Shown here: in pieces, positions 45,256 to 56,217 of the stretch
Numbering within the stretch: the first letter of the stretch is position 1
Layout of the letters: each line of letters starts with the position of its first letter
Assembly: GCA_951804985.1 (NCBI GenBank)
Contig: OX638134.1
Span: 76,797,679-76,861,678, forward strand
Direction: 5' to 3'
DNA length: 64,000 bases
Origin: Dryomyza anilis
Taxonomy: Eukaryota; Arthropoda; Insecta; Diptera; Dryomyzidae
The notes under the pieces: generated by a model
The model's database searches: none
Told to the model about the DNA's origin: nothing
What the model saw: only the letters and a program-made list of their open reading frames with translations
Made by a program: the position numbers and the translations under genes

Positions 45256-45830
45256 TACTCAATTTTTAATATATATTATTGTCAAATACAATTTTTTACA
45301 AAAAATTAAAATTTTCACTCAAAATTAAATTATTTCTATAAACCAAATTCTATTTTTTATTAAAAATTAAGCTTTCACTCAAAATTACTTTTTTTCTACA
45401 GATAACTTTTTTTTACGCAAAGTAAAATTTTTTAATCAAAATTAAATTTTTTTCTTAGAATTAAAATTTTCAGTCAAAAATTAAATTAAATAAAAATTAA
45501 ATTCAAAATTTTAATCAAAATACATTTTCACTTAATTAATTTTCACTAAAAAGTCGATTTTCACTCAAAATACAAATTTTCACACAAAATTAATTATTTC
45601 ACTGAAAATTCAGTTTTTTTTAACAAAAAGAAATTTTCACTCAAAATACAATTTTTTAAAAAAAGAAAAACTTTCACTCAAAAAAAAAATGTAATTCCCA
45701 AAATAAAAAATATCACTGAAAATTAAATTTTTTGCACGAAATTAATTTTTCCACACAACATTAAATTTTGCACTCAAAATTAAAATTAACACTTGAATTT
45801 AAATATTTACTTAAAATGAAATTCTGTTTG
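45256..45830. repeat. Decayed continuation of array E
   Basis: Units drift to CACTCAAAATTAAATTTT and similar, with irregular spacing, before the pattern is lost near 45830. It looks like the aged margin of the array. Confidence 0.55.
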
Positions 45831-48010
45831 GTGGTTTTTGTTCGTGGACAACAGAATTTCAAAATCTATATTTCGAATTTTAAATTTTTATTTTAAATTT
45901 TTAATATCTTGTATTGGAAAACATTTACTAAAATTGTAGCGATTTAAATTTTTAAAGATTTTAAGAGCTCAAAAATTTCTCTCTGTGCATGAATCGCGTG
46001 CAGCCTGCACTTGTCTACTTTGTCAATCAAAATTAAGAAAACACAGAAAAAAAAAATTCCCAGCAAAATATTTTAAAAAACTTGACCAAGAAATGTCAGC
46101 TAAAACGTTGAATGAAAGCCTAAAAAAATATATAAAATTTCGTAACTAAAATAATTATAATCAATGAACAAATATATTTTTTGTAATTGTTAAATTTTTC
46201 AAATATTTAATAAGACATCAAAAGAGGGCGGTACATCGTTAGTCTGTACACATTAAAAACATGCTCAATGAAGAGTAGGTTTTTTTTTATTTTTGTTATT
46301 TCAATTTGTTACCTAATGAGTTTGGTGCTGTGCTTTATTGTTACGGGTCGACTTTCGGTCAACTATTGACAATGAAACGGACAGTTAGCCTATGGCGGCT
46401 ACAACTGCTGTCAGGGGCTTAAACCGCGTTGGTTGCTGTTGTTGATGGCAATGAAATTTATTGCAATTACAGCATCCGCATTAAATGATTTTCCACGCAA
46501 AGAGCTGTTTTTATTTTTCTTTTTACTATTCATTTCTTTCATTAAATTAACAAAACATTCTATGACTCATTTAAGTCAATCAATTGAATGATTTATTTTA
46601 TTTTACACCATATAATTATTAGTTATTTTAAAATAATAATAACATTATTTTTTTTGCAAATAATCGCATTTATAGTAATTATATAAAAATCATTAAGAAT
46701 TTATAATATTTCCTTGCGAAACTTTTAAATAACTAGTTACATCTTATAGAAACTGGAATTGAAGCACTTAAGACTTTGGCTGGTTACACAGTTGTTTTGA
46801 AGATTGCAGCAAAGAATTTTAATCTTTTAAGTAATAATTAGAGAAAAAAGCAAAAAAAAAACCTGTTGAGATTCATAAGTTTTAAATAGTTATTAGTTCA
46901 AGTAACCGTTAATACGTTTTAGTTGTGTTTTCTGCGTAAACTTTCCAAAAGAATTCGATAATGTTTAAGAATTATTAATTAAAATTTTATAATTTAAAAT
47001 TTTATGAGATTTTATTGAAAATGTTATTATCAAGGCTCGCATTTTGAGGAAATGTAATTTTTTTTAGTGCATTTGTCATTTTTTGGTTTTTTTTAGTCGT
47101 TACGTTATTTTTTTAATTATTTAAAATTTTAGGTCATTATTTGTAGAATTTCGTAGATTTTCTGTGATATTAATCAATCCTGAAGTAGATTGATACAAAA
47201 ATGTGGCATCTTTGGTCTATTTTTGTAGTACTATTTTTGTCTTTATTACTTGCAACTATGCAGTGGTTGAAACCAAAAATATGGCATCGCAAGTTAATCG
47301 ATTTATGAATAGCTCTTATTTTCGAAAATCGGTTATAAAAGATATGTATGCAATTAAATATGCGTCTGTTGTCAGTATCGGTGCCGAACGAAAAATACTC
47401 TATTATAAATAGAGACAAATATATTTAAAATAAAAACATTTGTATTTAAGTTATGTTCAAACTATATCTATTTACTTTTGCTACATTGATGTTTTAGAAA
47501 AATATTTTTTTTAAGGAAAATATCTACAAATTACTGTAAAATTGAAATACATTTGTATTAAAAAAATTTACATTTTGTTAACATTTATAAGCTCTCAAAT
47601 ATGTAGTTAATTTACTACATTTTTTTACAATTTTACTACATACTGTATTTCTTTTACATCAAGTAAAACTTAATATATAACTACACACTCATTTAATTTT
47701 ATTACATTAGCCATTTATTTAAAATTCAAAAATATTAATTTCTCAAAAAAGTTTGTTTTTATTTATTTAACTTCAAGCTAAATATTAAAATATTACTTCA
47801 TATGCAATAGTTTTAATTAGTTTTAATTAAAGTAAAACTTGAGAATGTTTTTCGATACTCAAACCAATGCAATTGAATAAAGTAAATTATTTAAACATTG
47901 GTTAATTTAAATATGAAAATACTTGAAGTCACCTTTCTACAATGTACATATTGACGCATTGAATATAGAAAAAATCTTACGCTTCGAACTCAAGGGTTGT
48001 AATTGTGTAC
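45831..48010. other. Intergenic DNA with one complex block
   Basis: AT-rich apart from 46320-46510, where GTTACGGGTCGACTTTCGGTC, CCTATGGCGGCTACAACTGC and AACCGCGTTGGTTGCTG stand out from the background. That block may be a conserved regulatory element. ORFs at 47170-47418 (both strands) are not convincing. Confidence 0.35.
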
Positions 48011-48982
48011 ACAGAAAAAAAAAATCTTCAATATGATGAATTTATTCATAAATATTATGAATTTTTTCACCAACTACCAAATTCATCATATTGATACCAC
48101 CGTTCATTAAATGACATATTAATGAATGCATTCATTATATGAAGAAAATATTCAATACAATTAATTTGAAATGTCATATTGATGATTTTGTTCATAATAT
48201 TTAAAAAAAAAAAAAAAAAAAATAAAATAATTAAAAAAAAAAATGTTGTAAAAATTTTAATTAAAAAATAACAGTAAAAAAATTTTAAAAAATTATCCGA
48301 AAAAAAATTTGGGACAAAAAAAAATTGTTCAAAAAAAATTTTTTTTTTATAAAAAAAAATTGTTCGAAAAAAAATTTTGTATAAAAAAAATTTGTTAATA
48401 AAAAAATTGTTCGAAAAAAAAAATTTTAAAATTTTTTTTTCGAAAAATTTACAAAAAAAAACATTTTTTTTTTTAAATATAGTTTTTATAAATATAACTT
48501 TTTATTAATAAAAAGTTCGAATTCGTATATCTTTCCATCATGAAATGGCAAACATTACTGAAGAGAAATGTTAAAAGAGCGGCTAGAAATATGGCGTCGT
48601 TTGTTGTCCCTGTCGCTCTACTTTTGTAGCGTCCCTGTTAAAAAACCCTTTACTTGTGAACTGAGAAGTACGGCAAAAAATGAACGAAAAAAAAATTCTT
48701 AATAGAAATTTGGTTTAATGAACAGCTTTCTTGAATATGATGAACATATATGTTGCATTTTATATTTTGGTTCATTAATATGATGAAACGTATTCTTCAC
48801 ATACAGTTCATCATATTGAAAAACACTTTTTCGACAGTTACCAAGCGTTTTTCATATTTAAGATAGCATTCATAATAGTAATGGCGTTAGTCATTAATAT
48901 TATGAATAGTTCTTCAATACAATGAATCATGGTTTAAAGAACGTAATTCATCAATATGATGTACATTTTTTTTTCTGTGTAG
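48011..48982. mobile_element. ACACAGAAAAAAAAA inverted-repeat element with ATTCATCATATTGA motifs
   Basis: The left end ACACAGAAAAAAAAAATCTTC is answered at the right end by GTACATTTTTTTTTCTGTGT. Both halves are full of ATTCATCATATTGA/TCAATATGATGAA. The centre (48195-48480) is A-rich and T-rich homopolymer sequence, and a mariner-like end fragment lies at 48527-48650. No transposase of its own. Confidence 0.6.
48527..48650 (-). mobile_element. Mariner-like element, solo end fragment
   Basis: The sequence runs from the GTATATCTTTCCATCATGAA region through TAGCGTCCCTGTT to the terminal AAAAAACCCTT, followed by TA. It matches the 5' end of the element at 38.94-39.86 kb and, like the copy at 16.4 kb, is joined to GAATTCG at its broken side. 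Confidence 0.8.
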
Positions 48983-49420
48983 ATAACTTACATCTTCTCG
49001 ATACGAAGATCGTCCGAAAGTCGGTTATATATGCTTTATGATAAATCATTTTTAGGTCATTTTTAAAGTAAATTTTGGGGTCAAATTAATGGTTAATTTT
49101 AACGTATTTTTAGATCATCAAAATTATTATTATTAAATTTTTAAAAATCAATTTAATGTATTATAAAAATTCGAAAAATATCTCTAAACTCACCTGAGTT
49201 TGTCAAAAATGTTTCTATTGATATTTATTTTTTCAGAAATAAAATTATTTTTCATACTTTTTTTTTTCATTCTGAAAAATATTCGTTTGAAAAAGATTCA
49301 CGATAGAAATTTATCTTTTTCTTATTTAGAGTACTATATATAAAATTCGGTTAATTATCTGCAAAATTTAATTTGTCTAAAAAAAAATTATATATTTGTA
49401 TTACTCTTTAAAGGGAAGTG
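48983..49420. other. AT-rich intergenic DNA
   Basis: Nothing recognisable before the promoter-like sequence at 49421. Confidence 0.35.
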
Positions 49421-49453
49421 TATAAAAGAAGGTCACATTAAACACTGTCAGTG
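49421..49453 (+). promoter_or_regulatory. Candidate core promoter: TATAAAAG and TCAGTG initiator
   Basis: TATAAAAG (49421-49428) and TGTCAGTG with its A at 49450 are 29 bases apart, which is the insect spacing. Downstream, 49450-49620 is more complex than the surroundings, but the first ATG (49487) opens only a six-codon frame. I cannot attach a gene. It may be the promoter of an unspliced noncoding RNA, of a gene with distant exons, or chance. Confidence 0.4.
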
Positions 49454-49974
49454 AACCTCTACATTCAAATTAAATCCTTTTTGGCATGCTTCGCATTTTA
49501 CTTTAAAAAAAAAATAACCAGCATCATCACGTAAAAGGCCAATAAACTGCAACAACATAAAGCAGCTGCCTTTATGCTGCAAAGTGCTAAAATATGCTCA
49601 AGGTTATAGCACTCCCAAAATTAAAAAGTTGTATATATTTTATTTTTATGCCATTTTATTTTACACTCAAGAATATTGCTTTCATATAATTTTTTCTATA
49701 CTCAAAATTTAATCATATATTTCTTTTGTAACTCATTTTCTTTGAAAACTTTCAGACTAATTTTGAATTACTTTGTGATTTTTTCTAATTTTTAAAATGA
49801 TATACATTTTTGTCGAAATAAATTATTTATTGAGTTCTCTACCGAGTTTTCTTAAACCAGCCAATCCATTTAAACATGATTTGAAAAATATGTTTGCCGT
49901 TGAATTACCTTTTATTTGATATAACACTTGATATAAAATTAAGTAATATAGAATGTAGGATATTTGTAAATATG

Positions 49975-49977
<3 letters not shown>

Positions 49978-50061
<84 letters not shown>
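49978..50061. repeat. (TA)n microsatellite, ~41 units
   Basis: An uninterrupted TA dinucleotide run of about 83 bases. Confidence 0.98.
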
Positions 50062-50064
<3 letters not shown>

Positions 50065-50189
50065 CAATACTACACCCTCTACAAATGTAATTCAGAAAAG
50101 TTAAATTGCAATTCAAAAATTCCATTTATAAATTCGTATAACATTATTTGATGTTCAAAATACAAAATACAAAATACATACATACATGA

Positions 50190-50320
50190 ATATCAAATGA
50201 GATTTTCTGTATTTCAAACGGAAATTTCTGAATATCAAATGAATTTTTCTGAATTTCAATTGGAATGTTCTGTATTTAAAATTATGTCTTTTGAATATCA
50301 ATTGATGTCTCTTGATGTCC
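50190..50320. repeat. TTTCTGAATTTCAAATGG-type degenerate repeat (left block)
   Basis: Roughly 24-bp units near TCTGAATTTCAATTGGAAT. The same unit reappears at 51110-51385, on the far side of the CATATTCAT array. Confidence 0.5.
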
Positions 50321-50752
50321 GTCCACCAACTCAGGGGTGGGTGTCGGTGAATATTGCTGCAAAATGGGGTCACGTGGGTGGCGGGTGCTAGTGCTGGCTT
50401 TTTTAAAGATACTCGTACTGAGTACTGAGTGACAGAAAGAGCGAGAGAGAGATATTACGAATGATTATAAATTACTGTACAGAAAGAGAGGGCGCATGTT
50501 TAGTATCAGGTTAAGGAGAATGAATTCTGTTTGGGTTATGCGTGAGTGCGCTTGGCGTCAAGTATTTAGGTTATGAGCGTAACAAATCCTATAAATTAAT
50601 ATGAAAATAAATGAATTTCGAATTTAAGCCCACGATGAGTTAAAATTATGGAAATGATTAGTGGATTAAATGTTTAGTTTCAATTCAAATAAATCGAATA
50701 CAATTCTTGTTCAACATATTTTTTGTTTGTAAATATATTCATCATAAATAAT
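50320..50752. other. Complex intergenic block
   Basis: Contains CTCAGGGGTGGGTGTCGGTG and GTCACGTGGGTGGCGGGTGC, and a GAGCGAGAGAGAGA stretch. It is less AT-rich than its flanks; no ORF or element is recognised. Confidence 0.35.
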
Positions 50753-51093
50753 ATGCATTCATCATATTCATCAAATTCATTATATTCATCATATTCATCA
50801 TATTCATCAAATTCATCATATTTATCACATTCATCATATTAATAATATTAATAATATTCATCATATTTATCATATTCATCATAATCATCATATTCATCAT
50901 ATTCATCATATTCATTATACTAATCATATACATCATATTCATCATATTTATCATATTCATCATATTCATCATATTCATCATATTCATCATATTCATCATA
51001 TTCATCATATTCATCATATTCATCATATTCATCATATTCATCATATTCATCATATTCGTCATATTCATCATATCTATCATATTCATCATATTT
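50753..51093. repeat. (CATATTCAT)n minisatellite
   Basis: A 9-bp tandem repeat, perfect at 50940-51090 and with point variants (CATATTTAT, AATATTAAT) to the left. Translated minus-strand frames read as repeated Met-Asn-Met and are not a protein. Confidence 0.95.
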
Positions 51094-51109
51094 ATTTTTT
51101 ATTCATCAT

Positions 51110-51385
51110 TTCAAATGGAATTTCTGAATTGCAAATGGAATTGTTGAATTTAAGATGGAATTTACGAATTTCAATTGATATCTTTTCAATTTCAAATGGA
51201 ATCTCTGAATTTAAATTTATGTCATTTGAATTACAAATGGATTTTTTGAATTTCAATTGCTGTCTTTTAATTTCAAAGCGTATTTCTGAATTACATTATG
51301 ATGACTTTTTAATTATAAATGGAATCTTTGAATTTCAATTGATTTCTTTTGAATTTCAATTGAAATTTTCTGAATTACATTTGTA
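51110..51385. repeat. TTTCTGAATTTCAAATGG-type degenerate repeat (right block)
   Basis: Continuation of the 50190-50320 family, with units near AAATGGAATCTCTGAATTT. It ends exactly where the SINE insertion begins. Confidence 0.5.
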
Positions 51386-51395
51386 AATGGTGTAG

Positions 51396-51704
51396 TATAA
51401 TAATAATAGTTTGGCACTACAGTCCTATAAGGACTTAGGCCGAGCTCTCTCATCATTTTGAGCTGTGCGTTGTATATTTGTACTCAAAGTGGTGCGACCT
51501 ACAGTTTATTGCCGAATCCGAACGGCGGGTGAGAGCTTTCCATAGGCAATGTTTTACTCTCATGGGTTGCCATTTCCTGCCGAGAGGTAGCGTGGTATAG
51601 AAAAATGTTTCTATGAAAAGATGTTGTTAGCCCCAGTCCAGGCTTGAACCGGGGACCTTTCGGCTCGCAGTCCAACGCACTAACCACTGAGCTACCGCGG
51701 CTAC
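51396..51704 (-). mobile_element. tRNA-derived SINE, copy 2
   Basis: Nearly identical to copy 1 at 31.2 kb, with the same minus-strand tRNA-like head (A box TAGCTCAGTGG, B box GGTTCAAGCC) and ATT-rich tail. The 17-base sequence TAAATGGTGTAGTATAA occurs at 51384-51400 and again at 51719-51735, consistent with a target duplication. Confidence 0.85.
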
Positions 51705-51735
51705 AAATGGTGTTTAATTAAATGGTGTAGTATAA

Positions 51736-52894
51736 CTAATATTAAAGTTAAAAGGGATTTTTCTAATTCATATATTTTATAAAATGTTTGTAGATTATAA
51801 ACTCAACTGTGAGAAACATTAGAGTGTAACTTATTATTATTTTGGATACATTCATATTATTTTATTTAGCTCTTAAAACTTTAAATTAAAAATTTTAACC
51901 TTACCTACTATCATGTGATTTTTTAAAAAATTACCTATTTTAATTAGATTTGTTTTCTAGGTGAAGTTAGTGCTCGTAGAAGAAAAAAATATTTTAATTA
52001 TTAAAAATCTACAAAGCAATGCTCTGCAAAATTTTTTCAATTTTATTAGTTCCGCGTGTGTTTTTGCACATTTTTTTAAATTAATTAACAAAAAATGAAG
52101 TTACTAAAAATTTGAATATCCGACATTGAGTGGGTGTGGAGTCTGTTTAGCGCGCTCTATTGTCAGAAAAAATGAAAATAAATTAAAATGTTCAACAAAG
52201 ATTTATGATGTTGCTGAAAGTTCTTATAAGTTTTGGGGAATTTGCATAAATGTTTAGCTATTCCTTTTTAGAACATGTACAATATTTAATTTTAGAATTT
52301 CAAGTAGAATTTAACGTTTACCGTCTTAAGATGGTGTGTTTTATTTTATGTACACTTCAAATAAAAAAAAAAAAATTTATGTCTAACGTGTGTTAGTTAA
52401 TAGTCTAAAAATTAAATATTTAAATATTTATTACAAAAAATATGTAGAAATTATAATAAAATATTTTATAAAATATAAAAAATAATATTAAAAACAATAA
52501 TAAAAAAAATAAGAATAAAAAAATATTTGAATTTTTATTAGACATTTAAATGAAATAAATTCTATTTTATTACCATATATTTAAATTTTTTGAGAGTTAA
52601 TAAACTTGAGTGCTAATTGATGCGGGTTCATTATAATTTTTTTTAAATTATAAAAATATAAAAATTAGCTAATTTGCTCAATAAATAAAACTGCCAAAAT
52701 CTTTTTAGTTGAGTAGTCAAATAAAAATGACATCGACAAAATGAAAATAAATTAAATGCGCAATAAATAAATTAAAAATTCAGATAACATTTTAATTTGC
52801 AATTATTAATTTTTCACAATTTCAATAAATTACAAAAATTTGGCGATATAAAAAACAATAAAAAACAATAAAAAAATGTTATCTACTATATATT
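51736..52894. other. AT-rich intergenic DNA
   Basis: Nothing recognisable; oligo-A/T tracts. No gene supported. Confidence 0.4.
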
Positions 52895-52960
52895 TATGTA
52901 TGTATGTATGTATGTATGTATGTATGTATGTATGTATGTATGTATGTATGTATGTATGTG

Positions 52961-52996
<36 letters not shown>

Positions 52997-53035
52997 TGTA
53001 TGTATGTATGTATGTATGTATGTATGTATGTATGT
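52895..53035. repeat. (TATG)n microsatellite
   Basis: About 33 tetranucleotide units with one GTGTATATATATG interruption near 52958. Frames translate as Cys-Met-Tyr-Val repeats on one strand and Ile-His-Thr-Tyr on the other. Confidence 0.98.
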
Positions 53036-53039
53036 TCCG

Positions 53040-53640
53040 AATAGGCGTCAAAATTAATAAAATTTTGACACAATATGTTTCTTGGGTCTGGGCAGAGTAT
53101 AGGCTATATATCGGTGGGATTGGTGGCACCCCCCATAGATGGTACCTTTTCCAGATGGTGTCTGTCAACAGTTATTATGGTGATATCAAAATATTTCACA
53201 CCACGGTATCAAACACCACCAATTTTTTAAACTCACCACACCAAAATTCACCACAACGAAATTCACCATACCATTCACCACACTAAAATTTAACACACAA
53301 AAACTCATCACACCAAAATTCACCACACTAAAACTCACCACAATCAAATTTACCACTCAGGAAACCCATCACACCAAAATTCACCACATCAAAATTCACC
53401 AAACTAAAACTCACCACACTAAAACTCACCACACCAAAATTCACCACACTAAAACTAATCATAATAACACTCGCCACTCTAAAACTTAGCTCACTAAAAC
53501 TTCGACTGGGAAAAACTCCACGGGGAAGGAATTCTACTGGGAAGAATTCTACGGGAAACGTTCTACGAGGAATTTTACGGGGAAGATATAAATAATAAAA
53601 ATGTTATTTTATTAACTTTGTGCATATATTGTAACGCCCC
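53040..53640 (+). mobile_element. Composite minisatellite-bearing element, copy 2
   Basis: Block order is the inverse of copy 1: TATAGGCTATATATC (53100), 15-bp CTCACCACACTAAAA units (53200-53490), then GGGAAGAATTCTACGGG units (53520-53590). It is uninterrupted here, confirming that the LINE in copy 1 is a later insertion. Confidence 0.6.
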
Positions 53641-53725
53641 TTAGGAGGCGTGTCCGGTATGGAAAAGTATATATATTCTTGATCAGCATCACTACCCGAG
53701 TCCGTTTAGCCATGTCCGTCTGTAT

Positions 53726-53757
<32 letters not shown>

Positions 53758-54330
53758 TGCTGTCTTGCTGTCTTGCTGTCCGAATACAGAATAACTTGAA
53801 AAATACTGATCAGAATGCGATGAAATTTCGTCTCAATATATTTTAGCCAAAAGTAGGAACTGAGTTTGAAAATGAGCCAAATCGGTCAACGGACACGCCC
53901 ACCCATACAAGTCACTTTTATATAACTCTTTCGGAACTAATAACTCGAAAAGTATTCAATGTATAGTTATAAAATTTAAAAGGTTTTGTTAAAATTCACC
54001 TAAAAATATGTGGTTCAAAAATGGGCGTGATCCGCCCACTTTTTTTTTTCATTATTTCCCGGGTTTTTATAGTGGAAATTTGATCCGTAAATTATTAAAA
54101 TCAAATCTATGAAATATTAGCCTTTCAAAATTTTAAATATAGGCGTGGTCCGCCCAATAACATTTTTCAATTTTTTTTTTTGTTTTTTTATACTTTATAT
54201 AATTTTTTTTAATTTCTGGGGATATAAGACGTAAATTTCTGATATATGAATAATATTCTGAGGGTTAATATCCCCACCAAAGGTGTAAGGTATTCCATAG
54301 TCGGGCCCGACCGACTATAAAAATCCGCCC
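53640..54330. mobile_element. Element with (GTCT)n and GGCGTGGTCCGCCC motifs
   Basis: Contains TATATTCTTGATCAGCATCA, CCATGTCCGTCTG followed by (GTCT)n (53720-53760), repeated GGGCGTGATCCGCCC/GGCGTGGTCCGCCC, and a terminal ATTCCATAGTCGGGCCCGAC. This arrangement is familiar from GTCY-microsatellite mobile elements of flies (mini-me/DINE-like); I assign it only loosely. No ORF. Confidence 0.5.
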
Positions 54331-55085
54331 CATGTGACCGAACTTACCCATGTGACCTAACTTTCCCAACTCGTTTAATTTAAATAAAGTGCAAATATTT
54401 GGAGAAATAATAAACAATAAAATGTTTTAATTTACTCATTTTATTTTAATGAATTCATCCATCAGTAATTTTTTCAATTCTGATCAATTCAGTGTTGCAT
54501 TCAACCCTGAATATTCAGGACTTGTCAATCTTCTGAACTGTTGTAATGCACATATAAATAGTGAATTTAGTCCTACATTATTGAAATAAATTAGAATCAA
54601 AAATTTAGGACAGCATTTCAATTATTCTACAAAACGTAAAAATTGATTTAGATCAAAGATTTATAGACATATAGAAATTTATTTCTTTATTCAAATTAGT
54701 TTTGACAAATTAAAGGAAAAGTGTGTTTAAAGTTTTTGGATAACTAGTTTTTGAAGTATTTTTTCGAAGCAAAGACTGAACAGGCCCTCAACTGTCTATT
54801 ATTTTTTTTTGAAAAACATTATGTTATAGAAAAATGAGTATGCTATCCAAATAAGCACCCGTGATTTATATAGAAATAATGTGTGAAATGCCTATGGAGA
54901 AAAATCGTGTTTTTATCCAGTTTTGAACTCATCAAGGTTTAAGAAGTATATATTGTGATTCAATTTGAACAATATTTGGAATAGAATAGTATATTTAAAA
55001 AAAAAATAATATATAATTTAATGTATTAATTGGCGGACATGTCTATGAATATTTAAAAAGAAAATAAGGGTATAGACATGGATCC
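54331..55085. other. AT-rich intergenic DNA
   Basis: No gene or element recognised. Confidence 0.4.
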
Positions 55086-55318
55086 TACACCCAGAAAAAA
55101 AGACTATATAAATAATAGTTTTTTTATTATTAAAAATAGTCAATAGGATAAATTATTATTTTAATCGGAAAATACCATTAAATACTAGAAAATACCATGA
55201 TATTGCCATTGAGTTTATATGAAAAGATTTATTTTTTGTATACTATTATATCAATAATTGTCCTATTGACCAATTTTAATGGGATTTGAGGGAATTATTT
55301 TTTTTTTTTGGGTGTAGT
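55086..55318. mobile_element. MITE with CTACACCC terminal repeats
   Basis: CTACACCCAGAAAAAAAG at the left is matched by TTTTTTTTTTTGGGTGTAG at the right. Shorter inner blocks, AATAGTCAATAGGATAA and TTGTCCTATTGACCAATTTT, are also inverted. It is about 230 bp with no coding capacity, and lies directly against the next element. Confidence 0.65.
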
Positions 55319-56217
55319 AGAAATTTACCCTATTAGAGAAAACACGACAATGTCATGTAAGTGATCGGGTTATAACAAAGCAAGAATACAATGTCACATC
55401 CTAATCATGATCATAGTAAAGTGTTTATCAATAAGAGCGCTACAAAAGTTACAAAACAATTAATAAAACAAAAACGGTTTTGGATATCAATGAAATTCTT
55501 TATTCCTTCTTTTGAATGGCCACCACGGGCACGCTTGCAAAAATCCAGACGCTGAACCCAATTTTCGACGGTTTTCAAGCATAAATCGGCCGATACTGCT
55601 GCAATTTCACGTTCTATATTCGTACGAAGTTCATCAATCTTCGCTGGCTTGTTGGCATAGACCATAGACTTGACGTAGCCCGACAGGAAATAGTCTAACG
55701 GCGTCAAATCGCACGACCGAGGCGACCAATCGACTGGACCATATCGTGAGATAACACGTTCTCCAAACTTGGTTTCCAATAAATTGATTGTGGCATTCGC
55801 TGTGTGGCTTGTGGCGCAATGGCAAACCTTACTGAAGAGAAATGTCAGAAGAGCGGCAAGAAATATGGCGTCATTTGCTGTCCCTGTCGCTCTACTTTTG
55901 TAGCGTCCCTGTTTAAAAACCCTGTACAATTTCTCTATACCATAGTAGAAATTGTAATAGGGTCAGTACAGGGAACGGATTATTGCATTTTTTCCTTGTC
56001 ATAACCCGTTCAGTTACTTGACGATCGTGATCTGGACATTATCATGTTTACTCTAATAGGGTAAATTTGTACTAGGATAGGTAGGGCCTATGGGAAAATT
56101 GTAATAGAGTCATGATCAGGATCTGATCATTGTATATTTTTACCTTGTTACATAGTTCTACCAATTACATGGCTATAATCATGTTTTCTCTAATAGTGTA
56201 AATTTCTACTAGGGCTA
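55316..56217. mobile_element. CCCTAGTAGAAATTT-family element, interrupted by a mariner-like copy
   Basis: The left terminus TAGTAGAAATTTACCCTATT (55316) is matched by inverted termini AATAGGGTAAATTTGTACTA (ending about 56072) and CTCTAATAGTGTAAATTTCT (ending at 56217), so two right ends are present. The interior carries ATGATC motifs as in the 9.65-kb member. A mariner-like element is inserted at 55419-55924. Confidence 0.55.
55419..55924 (-). mobile_element. Mariner-like element, short internally deleted copy
   Basis: Both termini are present (GTGTTTATCAATAAGAGCGC at left, TAGCGTCCCTGTTTAAAAAC at right) with TA at 55417-55418 and 55925-55926. About half of the transposase is deleted. The minus strand retains an open frame of 172 codons (55929 to 55411) that joins the terminal-repeat region and N-terminus to the third-aspartate segment SCDLTPLDYFL and the C-terminus. 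It cannot encode an active transposase because the first two catalytic positions are lost. Confidence 0.85.

Noticed and set aside
49823..50151. 100- and 85-codon ORFs with Ile/Tyr runs
   Set aside because: Translation of the (TA)n microsatellite.
50742..51089. 115-codon Met/Asn-rich ORF on the minus strand
   Set aside because: Translation of the (CATATTCAT)n array.
52830..53286. ORFs of 112 and 136 codons on opposite strands with Thr/His/Tyr or Cys/Met/Tyr/Val repeats
   Set aside because: Translation of the (TATG)n microsatellite plus flanking mobile-element sequence.
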